Shown: positions 38,174 through 45,363 of the stretch, in pieces
Numbering within the stretch: the stretch's first letter is position 1
How the letters are laid out: each line of letters starts with the position of its first letter
Source: an uncultured Gemmatimonadota bacterium
GTDB lineage: Bacteria > Gemmatimonadota > Gemmatimonadetes > Longimicrobiales > Longimicrobiaceae
Assembly: GCA_902805735.1 (NCBI GenBank)
Contig: CADCTW010000123.1
Span: forward strand, 1 to 52,134
Reading direction: 5' to 3'
Length of the DNA: 52,134 nt
Position numbers and translations under genes: made by a program
Notes under the pieces: generated by a model
Databases searched by the model: none
Told to the model about the DNA's origin: nothing
Seen by the model: only the letters and a program-made list of their open reading frames with translations

Positions 38174-39703
38174 GTGCGCCACACGCGGGAGGGCGGCTCC
38201 CCCGGGATGGCCGCCGCGCTCTTCACCTCCGTGCTCCTGATCGCGGCGTGCGGGCTGGTGTACGAGCTGGTGGCCGGGGCGCTCTCCAGCTACCTGCTGG
38301 GCGACAGCGTGATGCAGTTCTCCACCGTCATCGGCACCTACCTGGCCGCCATGGGGGTGGGGAGCTGGCTCAGCCGCTACGTCACCCGCGGCATCGTGGC
38401 GCGCTTCGTGGCCACGGAGCTGCTGCTGGCCGTGATCGGCGGCTTCTCGTCCGCCGTGCTCTTCCTGGCCTTCGCGTACACGGAAGCCTTTCGCTTCGCC
38501 CTGTACGCGCTGGTGGCGGTGATCGGCGCGCTTGTGGGGCTGGAGATCCCGCTGCTGATGCGCATCCTCAAGGGGCGCTTCGAGTTCAAGGACGTGGTGG
38601 CGCACGTCCTCACCTGGGACTACCTGGGGGCGCTGGGCGCGTCGCTGCTCTTTCCCGCCGTGCTGGTGCCGGAGCTGGGGCTGGTGAGGTCGGCCATCGC
38701 GTTCGGCATCGTGAACGCCCTGGTCGCGCTCTGGTCCACCTACCTGTTCCGCGACGTGCTGGGCGCGCGGGGGGTGCTGCAGGGGGCGTGTCTGGTCGTG
38801 CTCGCGCTGCTGTGCGCGGGCTTCGTGGGGGCCGAGCGCCTGACCCGCGCGGCCGAGCGCAGCATCTACGCGGACGAGATCGTCTTCACCCGCGACTCGC
38901 GCTACCAGCGCATCGTGCTGACCGCGTGGAAGAACGACCTGCGCCTCTTCCTCAACGGCCACCTCCAGTTCTCCTCGCGCGACGAGTACCGCTACCACGA
39001 GGCGCTGGTGCACCCGGGGCTGGCGGCGCTCCCCGGCGCCCGCCGCGTGCTGGTGCTGGGCGGCGGCGACGGGCTGGCCGTGCGCGAGGTGCTGCGCTAC
39101 CCCGGCGTGCGGGAGGTGACGCTGGTGGACCTGGACCCCGAGATGACGCGCCTGTTCGCCACGCACCCCGTGCTCACGGGGCTCAACGGCAATTCCCTGC
39201 GCTCGCCGCGGGTGCGCGTGGTGAACGCCGACGCCTTCGTGTGGCTGGCGGAGACGGACGAGATGTTCGACTTCGTGGTGGTGGATTTCCCCGATCCCTC
39301 CAACTACGCCGTCGGCAAGCTGTACACGACGGCTTTCTACCGCCTCCTGGACCGGCGGCTGAGCCGCGACGGGCTCTTCGTGGTGCAGAGCACGTCGCCC
39401 ATGTTCGCGCGGCGCGCCTTCTGGAGCATCGACGCCACCCTGCGCGACGCCGGCTTCCGCACGCGCCCCTACCACCTCTACGTGCCGTCGTTCGGCGAAT
39501 GGGGATTCGTGCTGGCGGGGCGCGGGGAGTACGCGGCGCCCACCGAGCTCCCGTCCGGCCTGCGCTTCCTCACTCCCAAAGGCGTCCCGCAGCTCTTCGA
39601 CTTCCCCGCCGACATGCGGCCGGTGCCCGCCGCCGTCAACCGGCTGGACGACCAGATCCTGGTGCGGTATTACGACCAGGACTGGAAGGAATTCGGGGCC
39701 TAG
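38174..39703 (+). CDS. Membrane-anchored spermidine synthase-like aminopropyltransferase
   Basis: 509 residues. The N-terminal 215 or so form about seven membrane helices. The rest is a spermidine-synthase domain: LVLGGGDGLAVREVLRYPGV is the AdoMet-type glycine loop, VTLVDLDPEM follows, and VVVDFPDPSN carries the catalytic Asp region. It would transfer aminopropyl from decarboxylated AdoMet (made by SpeD) to an amine near the membrane. The start is GTG at 38174. Translation is tightly linked to DUF350. Its TAG stop merges into palindrome A6. Confidence 0.92.
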   Translation: MRHTREGGSPGMAAALFTSVLLIAACGLVYELVAGALSSYLLGDSVMQFSTVIGTYLAAMGVGSWLSRYVTRGIVARFVATELLLAVIGGFSSAVLFLAFAYTEAFRFALYALVAVIGALVGLEIPLLMRILKGRFEFKDVVAHVLTWDYLGALGASLLFPAVLVPELGLVRSAIAFGIVNALVALWSTYLFRDVLGARGVLQGACLVVLALLCAGFVGAERLTRAAERSIYADEIVFTRDSRYQRIVLTAWKNDLRLFLNGHLQFSSRDEYRYHEALVHPGLAALPGARRVLVLGGGDGLAVREVLRYPGVREVTLVDLDPEMTRLFATHPVLTGLNGNSLRSPRVRVVNADAFVWLAETDEMFDFVVVDFPDPSNYAVGKLYTTAFYRLLDRRLSRDGLFVVQSTSPMFARRAFWSIDATLRDAGFRTRPYHLYVPSFGEWGFVLAGRGEYAAPTELPSGLRFLTPKGVPQLFDFPADMRPVPAAVNRLDDQILVRYYDQDWKEFGA

Positions 39704-39763
39704 GCTCACACAGAGACACAGAGGCACAGAGAAGATGCTTTTCTCTGTGCCTCTGTGTGAGCC
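39703..39763. repeat. Family A palindrome, copy A6 (asymmetric)
   Basis: The left arm is the full ggctcacacagagacacaga type, but the right arm lacks about 10 bases (tgtgtctctg) and reads ttctctgtgcctctgtgtga. The first base is the last base of the TAG stop of the spermidine synthase gene, giving the same TAGGCTCACAC junction as A4. Confidence 0.92.
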
Positions 39764-39771
39764 CCGCTGTT

Positions 39772-39993
39772 TCAGTGCGCGGCGGAGTCCGCCGGGGCGG
39801 CCGGCGCCGGGGTGGGCGTGGCCGGGTCCATCGTGGGTGCCGCGGGCGTCGGGGATGCCGCCGGGTCGGTGGCCGGGGCCGTGGTCTCGGCGCTGCCGTT
39901 CTCGGGCGTGACCGAGTTCTGGGTGGATCCCGGCTCGTCGCTGCCGCAGGCGGCGAGGGTGGAGAGGGCGAGCACCGCGATGAGCTTCTTCAT
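39772..39993 (-). CDS. Small Pro/Ala/Thr-rich lipoprotein
   Basis: 73 residues. MKKLIAVLALSTLAAC is a lipoprotein signal with the Cys at about 16. The mature part is Ala/Pro/Thr/Asp repeats (PATDPAASPTPAAPTMDPAT) without a folded domain. GAGG lies upstream of the ATG. It probably acts as a flexible surface or periplasmic spacer; no specific function can be given. It is convergent with the spermidine synthase gene across palindrome A6. Confidence 0.75.
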   Translation of the reverse strand: MKKLIAVLALSTLAACGSDEPGSTQNSVTPENGSAETTAPATDPAASPTPAAPTMDPATPTPAPAAPADSAAH

Positions 39994-40195
39994 GATGGGC
40001 CTCGTAGAGCAGGGTGGCCGACCGGTGCGGGAAGCGCCCGGTTCGGCACACCGTAAAGGCAACGGGTGTGCCTCGTGGCGTGCGCCTCAAAATCCCAGCA
40101 TCTGCGCCGTTTCCGGTGGATCGCGCGGCGTCCGCGGGGCGTCCGGACACCCGTTCGGAACAGTGCTGCCTGTTCGCTGAACACTTTGCCGCGCA

Positions 40196-40345
40196 ACGAC
40201 TTGCCTGGCGAGTAAACTCGCGGCAACGACTGCACGAAGTCCGCCTTCGCGGACTTGTATCCTCCAGCTTCAGCGGAAGGTCATAGTCCCCGCAGGGGGA
40301 CTTCGTGCAGTTGTTGCAGCGAGTTCACTCGCCAGCAACGACGCG
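40196..40345. repeat. Family D repeat, copy D2
   Basis: Several nested hairpins: ggcgagtaaactcgc at the left, cgaagtccgccttcgcggac, then agtccccgcagggggacttc and gcagcgagttcactcgcc. The order is the reverse of D1 (14876). Its right end overlaps the last codons of the CoiA-like gene, which therefore ends VVAGE from repeat sequence. It lies in the 330-bp gap after the small lipoprotein gene; the rest of the gap (39994-40195) shows nothing recognisable. Confidence 0.82.
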
Positions 40346-41851
40346 CGCAAGTGCCTCCCGCACCCCCGCGCCGTCCAGCAGCGTCTCGGGGTCGTGCGCG
40401 GCCAGGGTGCGGGCCAGGGCGGGGAGGATGTCGCTCCACGGCAGGCCGGGCGCGCGGACGGTCGCGGTGAATGGGGCGCCCTCCACCGTGCGCCAGCGGC
40501 GGCCGTCGTGGACGAAGGCGGCGAGGTCGGCGCGGGTGGCGGCGCCCTCGGGGTCCGTCCAGGCGTGCTGCACCAGGGCCAGCCAGACGGGGCCGTCCAC
40601 GGCGTGGAGCACGGGCCCGCGTCGGTGCCTCTCCGTCCAGCAGCGCGGGCGGCCGAGGACGGGGTGCGGCTCGCCGGGGAGGGGCGGGAGCGCGGGCCAG
40701 GCCAGGGGCGGAAGGTCGGGGACGCCGCGAAAGGTGCCCGCGTGCGCGTCCCAGCGGAGGCGCTGGGGGTAGAGGCGCTCGGAGCGCGCGGGGACGTCCG
40801 CGGCTTCCAGCCAGCGCATCGGGCTGTCCACGGTGGCACACTGCGTTTCGCGCACCCACCGCGCCCACTCCGCGAACTGCGTGTGCAGGATGCGGCGCGC
40901 CTCCGCCCGGTCGCGCCCGCGCACGGGGAAGCCGATGCGGGCGCCGCTGTCGTCGCGCTCCATCCACGACTCGGCGGGCACTCCCTCCTCGCGCCGCTCC
41001 AGGATGGAGACGCCCACGGCCCGGCAGCGCGTTTCGGCGGCGCTGCGGCCGGCGTTCGCGCGGTAGATGTGCACCACGCGCCGCGCCACGCGATGCACGC
41101 CGTTGCGCTCGTACTCCAGCAGCCCGCGGTAGAGCCCCTCGTGGCGCGGGCATCGCCACACTTCGGGGTACAGGCGGCTGTCGCCCAGCACGGGGAGGGG
41201 CACGTCCGGCGTCCACGCCACCTCGTGCTCCGGGATCACGCCGCGCGCGGGGACCTCGATCCAGGGGATGCCCAGGCCGCGGTACTTGGCGGCCCGCACG
41301 TCGTCCACCGCGCTGGACGCGTAGACCTCCACGGCCGCGACGACGATGCCGTCCCGCATCAGCACCAGGTCCGCGCGCAGGGAGGGAAGGGAGTGCTCCA
41401 CGCGCACTTCGTCCCACCGCACGGGCCAGGGGGTCTCCGGGGCGGCGGCGCAGCGCTCCGTGCTGCGCTCCTGGGGAACGCGGTGGCAGAGCGGGCGTAC
41501 GATGATGGGCCCGCCGCGCCCCAACTGCTCGGCCAGGTGGATCTTGGCCGCGTGGTGCAGGGCCCCCTCGCCTCGCGCGGCGGCGCACTGCGAGCCGGCG
41601 AGGTGCGCGTAGTGGGCGCGGTTGCGCGTGCCCAGCTTCATCCAGACCCGTTCCAGGCACACGGGGCAGAAGCTGCGCGGCCGGCGGCGCGGCGGGAGCG
41701 CGCGGTACGCCGCCACGGGTACCAGCAGGTGCAGCGTGCCTTCCATGAAGCGGCGCGCGCCATCCACCGCCGCCACGAACGACGCGGCGCTCCCCGCCTC
41801 GTCCGCCGCGACGTACGCCCACGCCAGCCGCACCTCGTTCCGGTCTACCAT
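40325..41851 (-). CDS. CoiA-like competence-family protein
   Basis: 508 residues. The N-terminal part has a zinc ribbon around RSFCPVCLERVWMKLG and the NRAHYAHLAGSQCAAARGEG stretch, followed by ALHHAAKIHLAEQLG, as in CoiA. The nuclease-like core is LRADLVLMRDGIVVAAVEVY (D and ExV/K-like residues), then DVRAAKYRGLGIPWIEVPAR. CoiA proteins take part in processing of incoming DNA during transformation. The C-terminal 250 residues do not match anything I recognise. The ATG shares CATG with the start of the divergent LpxR-like gene; an internal ATG at FMEGTLHLL is the alternative. The last residues come from repeat D2. Confidence 0.72.
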   Translation of the reverse strand: MVDRNEVRLAWAYVAADEAGSAASFVAAVDGARRFMEGTLHLLVPVAAYRALPPRRRPRSFCPVCLERVWMKLGTRNRAHYAHLAGSQCAAARGEGALHHAAKIHLAEQLGRGGPIIVRPLCHRVPQERSTERCAAAPETPWPVRWDEVRVEHSLPSLRADLVLMRDGIVVAAVEVYASSAVDDVRAAKYRGLGIPWIEVPARGVIPEHEVAWTPDVPLPVLGDSRLYPEVWRCPRHEGLYRGLLEYERNGVHRVARRVVHIYRANAGRSAAETRCRAVGVSILERREEGVPAESWMERDDSGARIGFPVRGRDRAEARRILHTQFAEWARWVRETQCATVDSPMRWLEAADVPARSERLYPQRLRWDAHAGTFRGVPDLPPLAWPALPPLPGEPHPVLGRPRCWTERHRRGPVLHAVDGPVWLALVQHAWTDPEGAATRADLAAFVHDGRRWRTVEGAPFTATVRAPGLPWSDILPALARTLAAHDPETLLDGAGVREALARVVAGE

Positions 41852-42668
41852 GCGTGCAATCTACAAGACGTTCTCCTCTGTGTCTCTGTGCCTCTGTGTG
41901 ATATTCTTCGCCCTGCCCGCGCAGGGACAGGTGACGGTCACACTGGACAACGACATCCTCGCGCTGCGCGGGCGGGGGGCGCCGGCGGACTACGACTACA
42001 CGCACGGGCTCACGGTGGCGGTGGGCCGGTTCCTGGTCGGGCAGCGCATCTACACGCCGAGGCTCGATGGACCCGAGCCCGTCCCGGGGGAAAGGCCGTA
42101 CGCCGCGTGGCTCTTCGCGGGCGCTCAGATTGCACGCGGGGACCGCTCGCTGGCGCTGGAGATCGGGTGGACGGGACCGGCGGCGCTGGGCGAGCCGGTG
42201 CAGAACGGCGTGCATCGCCTCGCGGGCTCGCAGCGGCAGGAGGGTTGGGAGCACCAGACCGGGTTCGAGCCCGGCATCCTGCTGCGCGTCCAGGAGGCCC
42301 GCCGCTGGGACTGGGGCCCCGCGCGCATCCAGCCCGCCGTACGGGTCGCGCTGGGCAACGTGCGCACGGCGGCCGCCGCAGGCGCCCACGTGGAGGTGGG
42401 ACGCGGCCCGGGTGCCTACGCGCGCGTGGGCGCACGCCAGGAGTGGGTCGCGCGCGACATCTTCCTGGACGGCAACACCTTCCACAGCCGCTCCACCGCC
42501 CGCAAGCTTCCCTTCGTCAGCGAGGGCGAAGCCGCCGCCGGCTTCCGCGCGCGCCGCTGGTCGGCCGAGTACCGCTTCATCGCCCGCACCCGCGAGTACC
42601 GCGCGCAGCCGCGAGCCCACGCCTACGGCTCGCTCGTACTGACGGTGGCGCCCGCCACGCGCCCCTGA
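41850..42668 (+). CDS. LpxR-like (DUF2219) outer-membrane beta-barrel protein
   Basis: 272 residues. TVTLDNDILALRGRGAPADY and DYTHGLTVAVG match the N-D-x-T-x-G active-site region of LpxR, an outer-membrane enzyme that removes the 3'-acyloxyacyl chain of lipid A. RPYAAWLFAGAQIARGD and the strands to the C-terminus fit an outer-membrane barrel. The signal peptide MRAIYKTF..SVSLCLCVIFF, cleaved near ALPAQG, is largely encoded by a half copy of repeat family A (41875-41903). The ATG overlaps the start of the divergent CoiA-like gene. No ribosome-binding site is visible. Confidence 0.75.
   Translation: MRAIYKTFSSVSLCLCVIFFALPAQGQVTVTLDNDILALRGRGAPADYDYTHGLTVAVGRFLVGQRIYTPRLDGPEPVPGERPYAAWLFAGAQIARGDRSLALEIGWTGPAALGEPVQNGVHRLAGSQRQEGWEHQTGFEPGILLRVQEARRWDWGPARIQPAVRVALGNVRTAAAAGAHVEVGRGPGAYARVGARQEWVARDIFLDGNTFHSRSTARKLPFVSEGEAAAGFRARRWSAEYRFIARTREYRAQPRAHAYGSLVLTVAPATRP
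41875..41903. repeat. Half copy of family A inside a coding region
   Basis: ctctgtgtctctgtgcctct with the following gtgtgatat is a right arm of family A with no facing left arm. It lies entirely within codons 9-18 of the LpxR-like gene, encoding SSVSLCLCVI. Confidence 0.9.
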
Positions 42669-42686
42669 CCGCCGCACGCGAAGTAG

Positions 42687-42747
42687 TCCCCTCTCCCAGG
42701 GCAGTTTCTGGGAGAGGGTGGCAGCTGCGAGCTGCCGGGTGAGGGCG
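42687..42747. repeat. Family C half copy, C3
   Basis: agtcccctctcccagggcag, the tctgggagag hairpin partner and gcagctgcgagctgccgggt match the right arm of C1/C2. No left arm is seen. It fills most of the gap between the LpxR-like gene and the YgiB-like lipoprotein gene. Confidence 0.88.
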
Positions 42748-42836
42748 AAACCAAACCTCCCAACCGGCGTAATACCATGCGTTTCCGCGCCCCGGCGACC
42801 GTCCGGGCGCCGCCAGGCCCCTGCCCCCGCGAAGCC

Positions 42837-43151
42837 GTGAAGAAGTCCTCAGCCGTACGCCTCACGCTGGTCTCCGCCCTTGCCGCCGGCGCGGCGGGGT
42901 GCGGCAGCGACCAGCCGCAGCAGACGATGCGCGGGTGGTGCGACCCGGAGAGCCCCGAAGTGTGCGAGGACCGGCCCCGCGCGGGCTTCGTTCCCATGTT
43001 CTTCCCCATCTACCACCGGGGGATCTACTACGACAACCGCGGCATCGGGCGCACGGGGCCGGGAGGCGCCGTGGTGAGGAACGCGCCGCGCCCCACCATC
43101 TCGCGCGGCGGGTTCGGGCGCACGGGGTCCGGTCGCGGCGTGGGCGCCTGA
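42837..43151 (+). CDS. YgiB-like (DUF1190) small lipoprotein
   Basis: 104 residues. The lipoprotein signal VKKSSAVRLTLVSALAAGAA is followed by GCGSD, Cys at about 22. The mature part is short and Gly/Arg-rich, with FFPIYHRGIYYDNRGIG and RPTISRGGFGRTGSG. The ending RGGFG resembles the VTRGGFG end of E. coli YgiB. YgiB pairs with YgiC, and here a YgiC-type gene starts 2 bp downstream. GTG at 42837 was preferred because it begins the signal peptide; an in-frame ATG lies at 42777. The role is unknown. Confidence 0.68.
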   Translation: MKKSSAVRLTLVSALAAGAAGCGSDQPQQTMRGWCDPESPEVCEDRPRAGFVPMFFPIYHRGIYYDNRGIGRTGPGGAVVRNAPRPTISRGGFGRTGSGRGVGA

Positions 43152-43153
43152 GC

Positions 43154-44305
43154 GTGCGCCGCCAGCTCCATCCCCCGCGCCCCGACTGGGAGCGCCGCGT
43201 GGAAGAGGTCGGGCTCCGCCACCACACGGCCGGCGGAGTGCCGTACTGGAACGAGGAGGCGCACTACGTCTTCTCGATGGCCGAGGTGCGGCGCATCGAA
43301 GAGGCCACGCGCGAGCTGCACGCGCTCTGCCTGGAGGCCGCGGAGGCGGTGATCGAGGGGAAGCGCTACGCGGAGCTGGCGATCCCGCCGCACGCGGTGC
43401 CGCTGATCGAGGCGTCGTGGGAGGCGGACGCGCCCTCGCTGTACGGGCGCTTCGACCTGTCGTACGACGGGCGCGGCGAGCCCAAGATGCTGGAGTACAA
43501 CGCGGACACGCCCACCTCGCTGGTGGAGGCGGCGGTGGCGCAATGGTACTGGCTGGAGGACCGCTTCCCCGGCTCGGACCAGTTCAACCGCGTCCACGAA
43601 GCGCTGGTGGAGACGTGGGCGGGGGTGCGCGCCTACCTGTTCAGCGGCCGCGTGCACTTTGCCTCCATGCCAGACGCGGAGGACGAGGCCACGGTGGAGT
43701 ACCTGCGCGACACGGCGCAGCAGGCGGGGCTGGAGACGGTGCAGCTCACCGTGGAGGAGATCGGGTGGGACGCGCGGGAGCGGGAGTTCGTGGACGTGGA
43801 GGGACTCCCCATCCGCTGCGTCTTCAAGCTGTACCCGTGGGAGTGGATGATGCACGAGGAATTCGGCCGCAACCTGGCGCGCGTGCGGGCGCCGGTGCAG
43901 TGGATGGAGCCCGCGTGGAAGATGATCCTCTCCAACAAGGGCATCCTCCCCATCCTCTGGGAGCGCAACCCCGGCCACCCCAACCTCCTCCCCGCCTACC
44001 GCGACGACCTGCTCTTCACGCCGGCGGACGCGTACGTGGTGAAGCCGCTCCTTTCGCGCGAGGGGGCGAACGTGCGCATCGTCTCCCCCTGGCACGCGCA
44101 GGCGGAGACGGGGGGCGACTACGGCGAGGAGGGCTTCGTGTACCAGGAGTACGCGCCGCTCCCCGCGTACGACGGCTGGCAGCCGGTGATCGGAAGCTGG
44201 ATCGTGGGCCAGGACCCGGCGGGGATGGGGATCCGCGAGTCCGGCGGGCCCATCACGGACAACCTGAGCCGGTTCGTGCCGCATCGGATCGACGGAAGTG
44301 CGTAA
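43154..44305 (+). CDS. Glutathionylspermidine-synthase-like ATP-grasp ligase (YgiC type)
   Basis: 383 residues, the length of E. coli YgiC. The hallmarks are MLEYNADTPTSLVEAAVAQW, then FKLYPWEWMMHEEFG, PAWKMILSNKGILPILWE and VKPLLSREGANVRIV (ATP-grasp lysine and glycine loop). YQEYAPLPAYDGWQPVIGSW is the C-terminal motif. The fold makes an amide bond between a carboxylate (glutathione in Gsp synthase) and an amine such as spermidine; the YgiC substrate is unknown. It is the natural acceptor of polyamine made by SpeD and the synthase at 38174. It starts with GTG. The last codons (GSA, TAA) come from repeat E. Confidence 0.92.
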   Translation: MRRQLHPPRPDWERRVEEVGLRHHTAGGVPYWNEEAHYVFSMAEVRRIEEATRELHALCLEAAEAVIEGKRYAELAIPPHAVPLIEASWEADAPSLYGRFDLSYDGRGEPKMLEYNADTPTSLVEAAVAQWYWLEDRFPGSDQFNRVHEALVETWAGVRAYLFSGRVHFASMPDAEDEATVEYLRDTAQQAGLETVQLTVEEIGWDAREREFVDVEGLPIRCVFKLYPWEWMMHEEFGRNLARVRAPVQWMEPAWKMILSNKGILPILWERNPGHPNLLPAYRDDLLFTPADAYVVKPLLSREGANVRIVSPWHAQAETGGDYGEEGFVYQEYAPLPAYDGWQPVIGSWIVGQDPAGMGIRESGGPITDNLSRFVPHRIDGSA

Positions 44306-44611
44306 GTGCGTAACGGCGCTGGTGGCCGACATGGCTGCGGCGGGCTGACGGAAGGCCCCCACCCCCCCGACCCCCGCTCCCCCAAGTTTGGGGGAGGGGG
44401 GCGCATCTTCGGTGACGCGGCGTGACCCAGGCTCATGCGGGGCTGCGGTTTCCGCCAACCCAAGGCCGCGCAACCCAAGGGCGCGGCTGGATGGCGGGAA
44501 TGCGCCCCCCTCTCCCGTGATCGGGAGAGGGGGGTCGGGGGGGTGAGGGCCACTTTCCGCGCGCACCAGCACCTGGCAAGCGCACTCACGCACTCACGCG
44601 CTCACGCACTT
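44295..44611. repeat. Nested repeat: family E arms around family B copy B3
   Basis: Outer family E arms are gaagtgcgtaagtgcgta (44295-44312) and the cactcacgcactcacgcg type (44582-44611). Inside, family B arms lie at about 44350-44415 and 44495-44553, with ccgacccccgctcccccaag and its partner. The centre has gcgcatcttcggtgacgcgg, the B-family motif. The YgiC-type gene stops inside the left E arm. No gene lies in the gap. Confidence 0.85.
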
Positions 44612-44679
44612 TCCTTTGCGCCGCTTCTCTGCGTCCGCTACACTTGACGAACACCGCGACTCCCTCCACCCGCCCGCCC

Positions 44680-45363
44680 ATGTCCGGCAAGAGCTACAAG
44701 TATCTCGACCTGATCACGGTGGTGTTCGTGACGGTGCTGCTCTGCTCCAACCTGATCGGGCCGGGGAAGGCCGCCACGCTGTGGGGGTTCAACTTCGGGG
44801 CGGGGATCCTCTTCTTCCCCATCTCGTACCTGTTCGGCGACATCCTGACGGAGGTGTACGGGTACGCGCGGGCCCGGCGCGTGGTGTGGATGGGGTTCGG
44901 GGCGCTGGCGTTCGCGTCGCTGATGAGCTGGGTGGTGCTCGCGCTGCCCCCCGCGGCGGGGTGGCGGGGGCAGGAGGCGCTGGTCTCCGTGTTCTCGCAG
45001 ACGCCGCGCATCGTGATGGCCTCGCTGGCGGCGTTCTGGGTGGGAGAGTTCGCCAACTCGTACGCGCTGGCGCGGATGAAGCTCGCCACCTCCGGACGGT
45101 ACCTGTTCACGCGCACCATCGGCTCCACCATCGTGGGGGCGGGCATCGACTCGGCGATCTTCTACCCGGTCGCCTTCCTGGGGGTGTGGGACACGCGGCT
45201 GGTGATGCAGGTGATGGTCTCCAACTACGTCCTCAAGGTGGTGTGGGAGGTGCTCGCCACGCCGTTCACCTACTGGGTGGTGGGCGCGCTGAAGCGGGCC
45301 GAAGGTGAGGACTACTTCGACCGCGGCACGGACTTCTCCCCCTTCAAAATGGCCACGGGCTGA
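44680..45363 (+). CDS. yhhQ: Queuosine-precursor transporter (YhhQ/VUT family)
   Basis: 227 residues, about six membrane helices. YLFGDILTEVYGYARARRVV is the VUT signature, and WVGEFANSYALARMK and TIGSTIVGAGIDSAIFYPVA fit E. coli YhhQ (221 residues). The family imports preQ0/preQ1 for queuosine synthesis. The ATG at 44680 starts the conserved part; a TTG 36 bp upstream is also in frame. Its stop overlaps the gltS start by TGATG. No preQ1 riboswitch is recognisable in the upstream repeat region. Confidence 0.92.
   Translation: MSGKSYKYLDLITVVFVTVLLCSNLIGPGKAATLWGFNFGAGILFFPISYLFGDILTEVYGYARARRVVWMGFGALAFASLMSWVVLALPPAAGWRGQEALVSVFSQTPRIVMASLAAFWVGEFANSYALARMKLATSGRYLFTRTIGSTIVGAGIDSAIFYPVAFLGVWDTRLVMQVMVSNYVLKVVWEVLATPFTYWVVGALKRAEGEDYFDRGTDFSPFKMATG

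Noticed and set aside
43028..44593. 521-residue minus-strand gene opposite the YgiC-type ligase
   Set aside because: His/Arg/Val-rich translation typical of the antisense frame in GC-rich genes; it runs through repeats and has no domain.
44306..44679. preQ1 riboswitch before yhhQ
   Set aside because: The region is filled with repeat families E and B; no preQ1 aptamer-like C-rich loop with an A-rich tail is recognisable.
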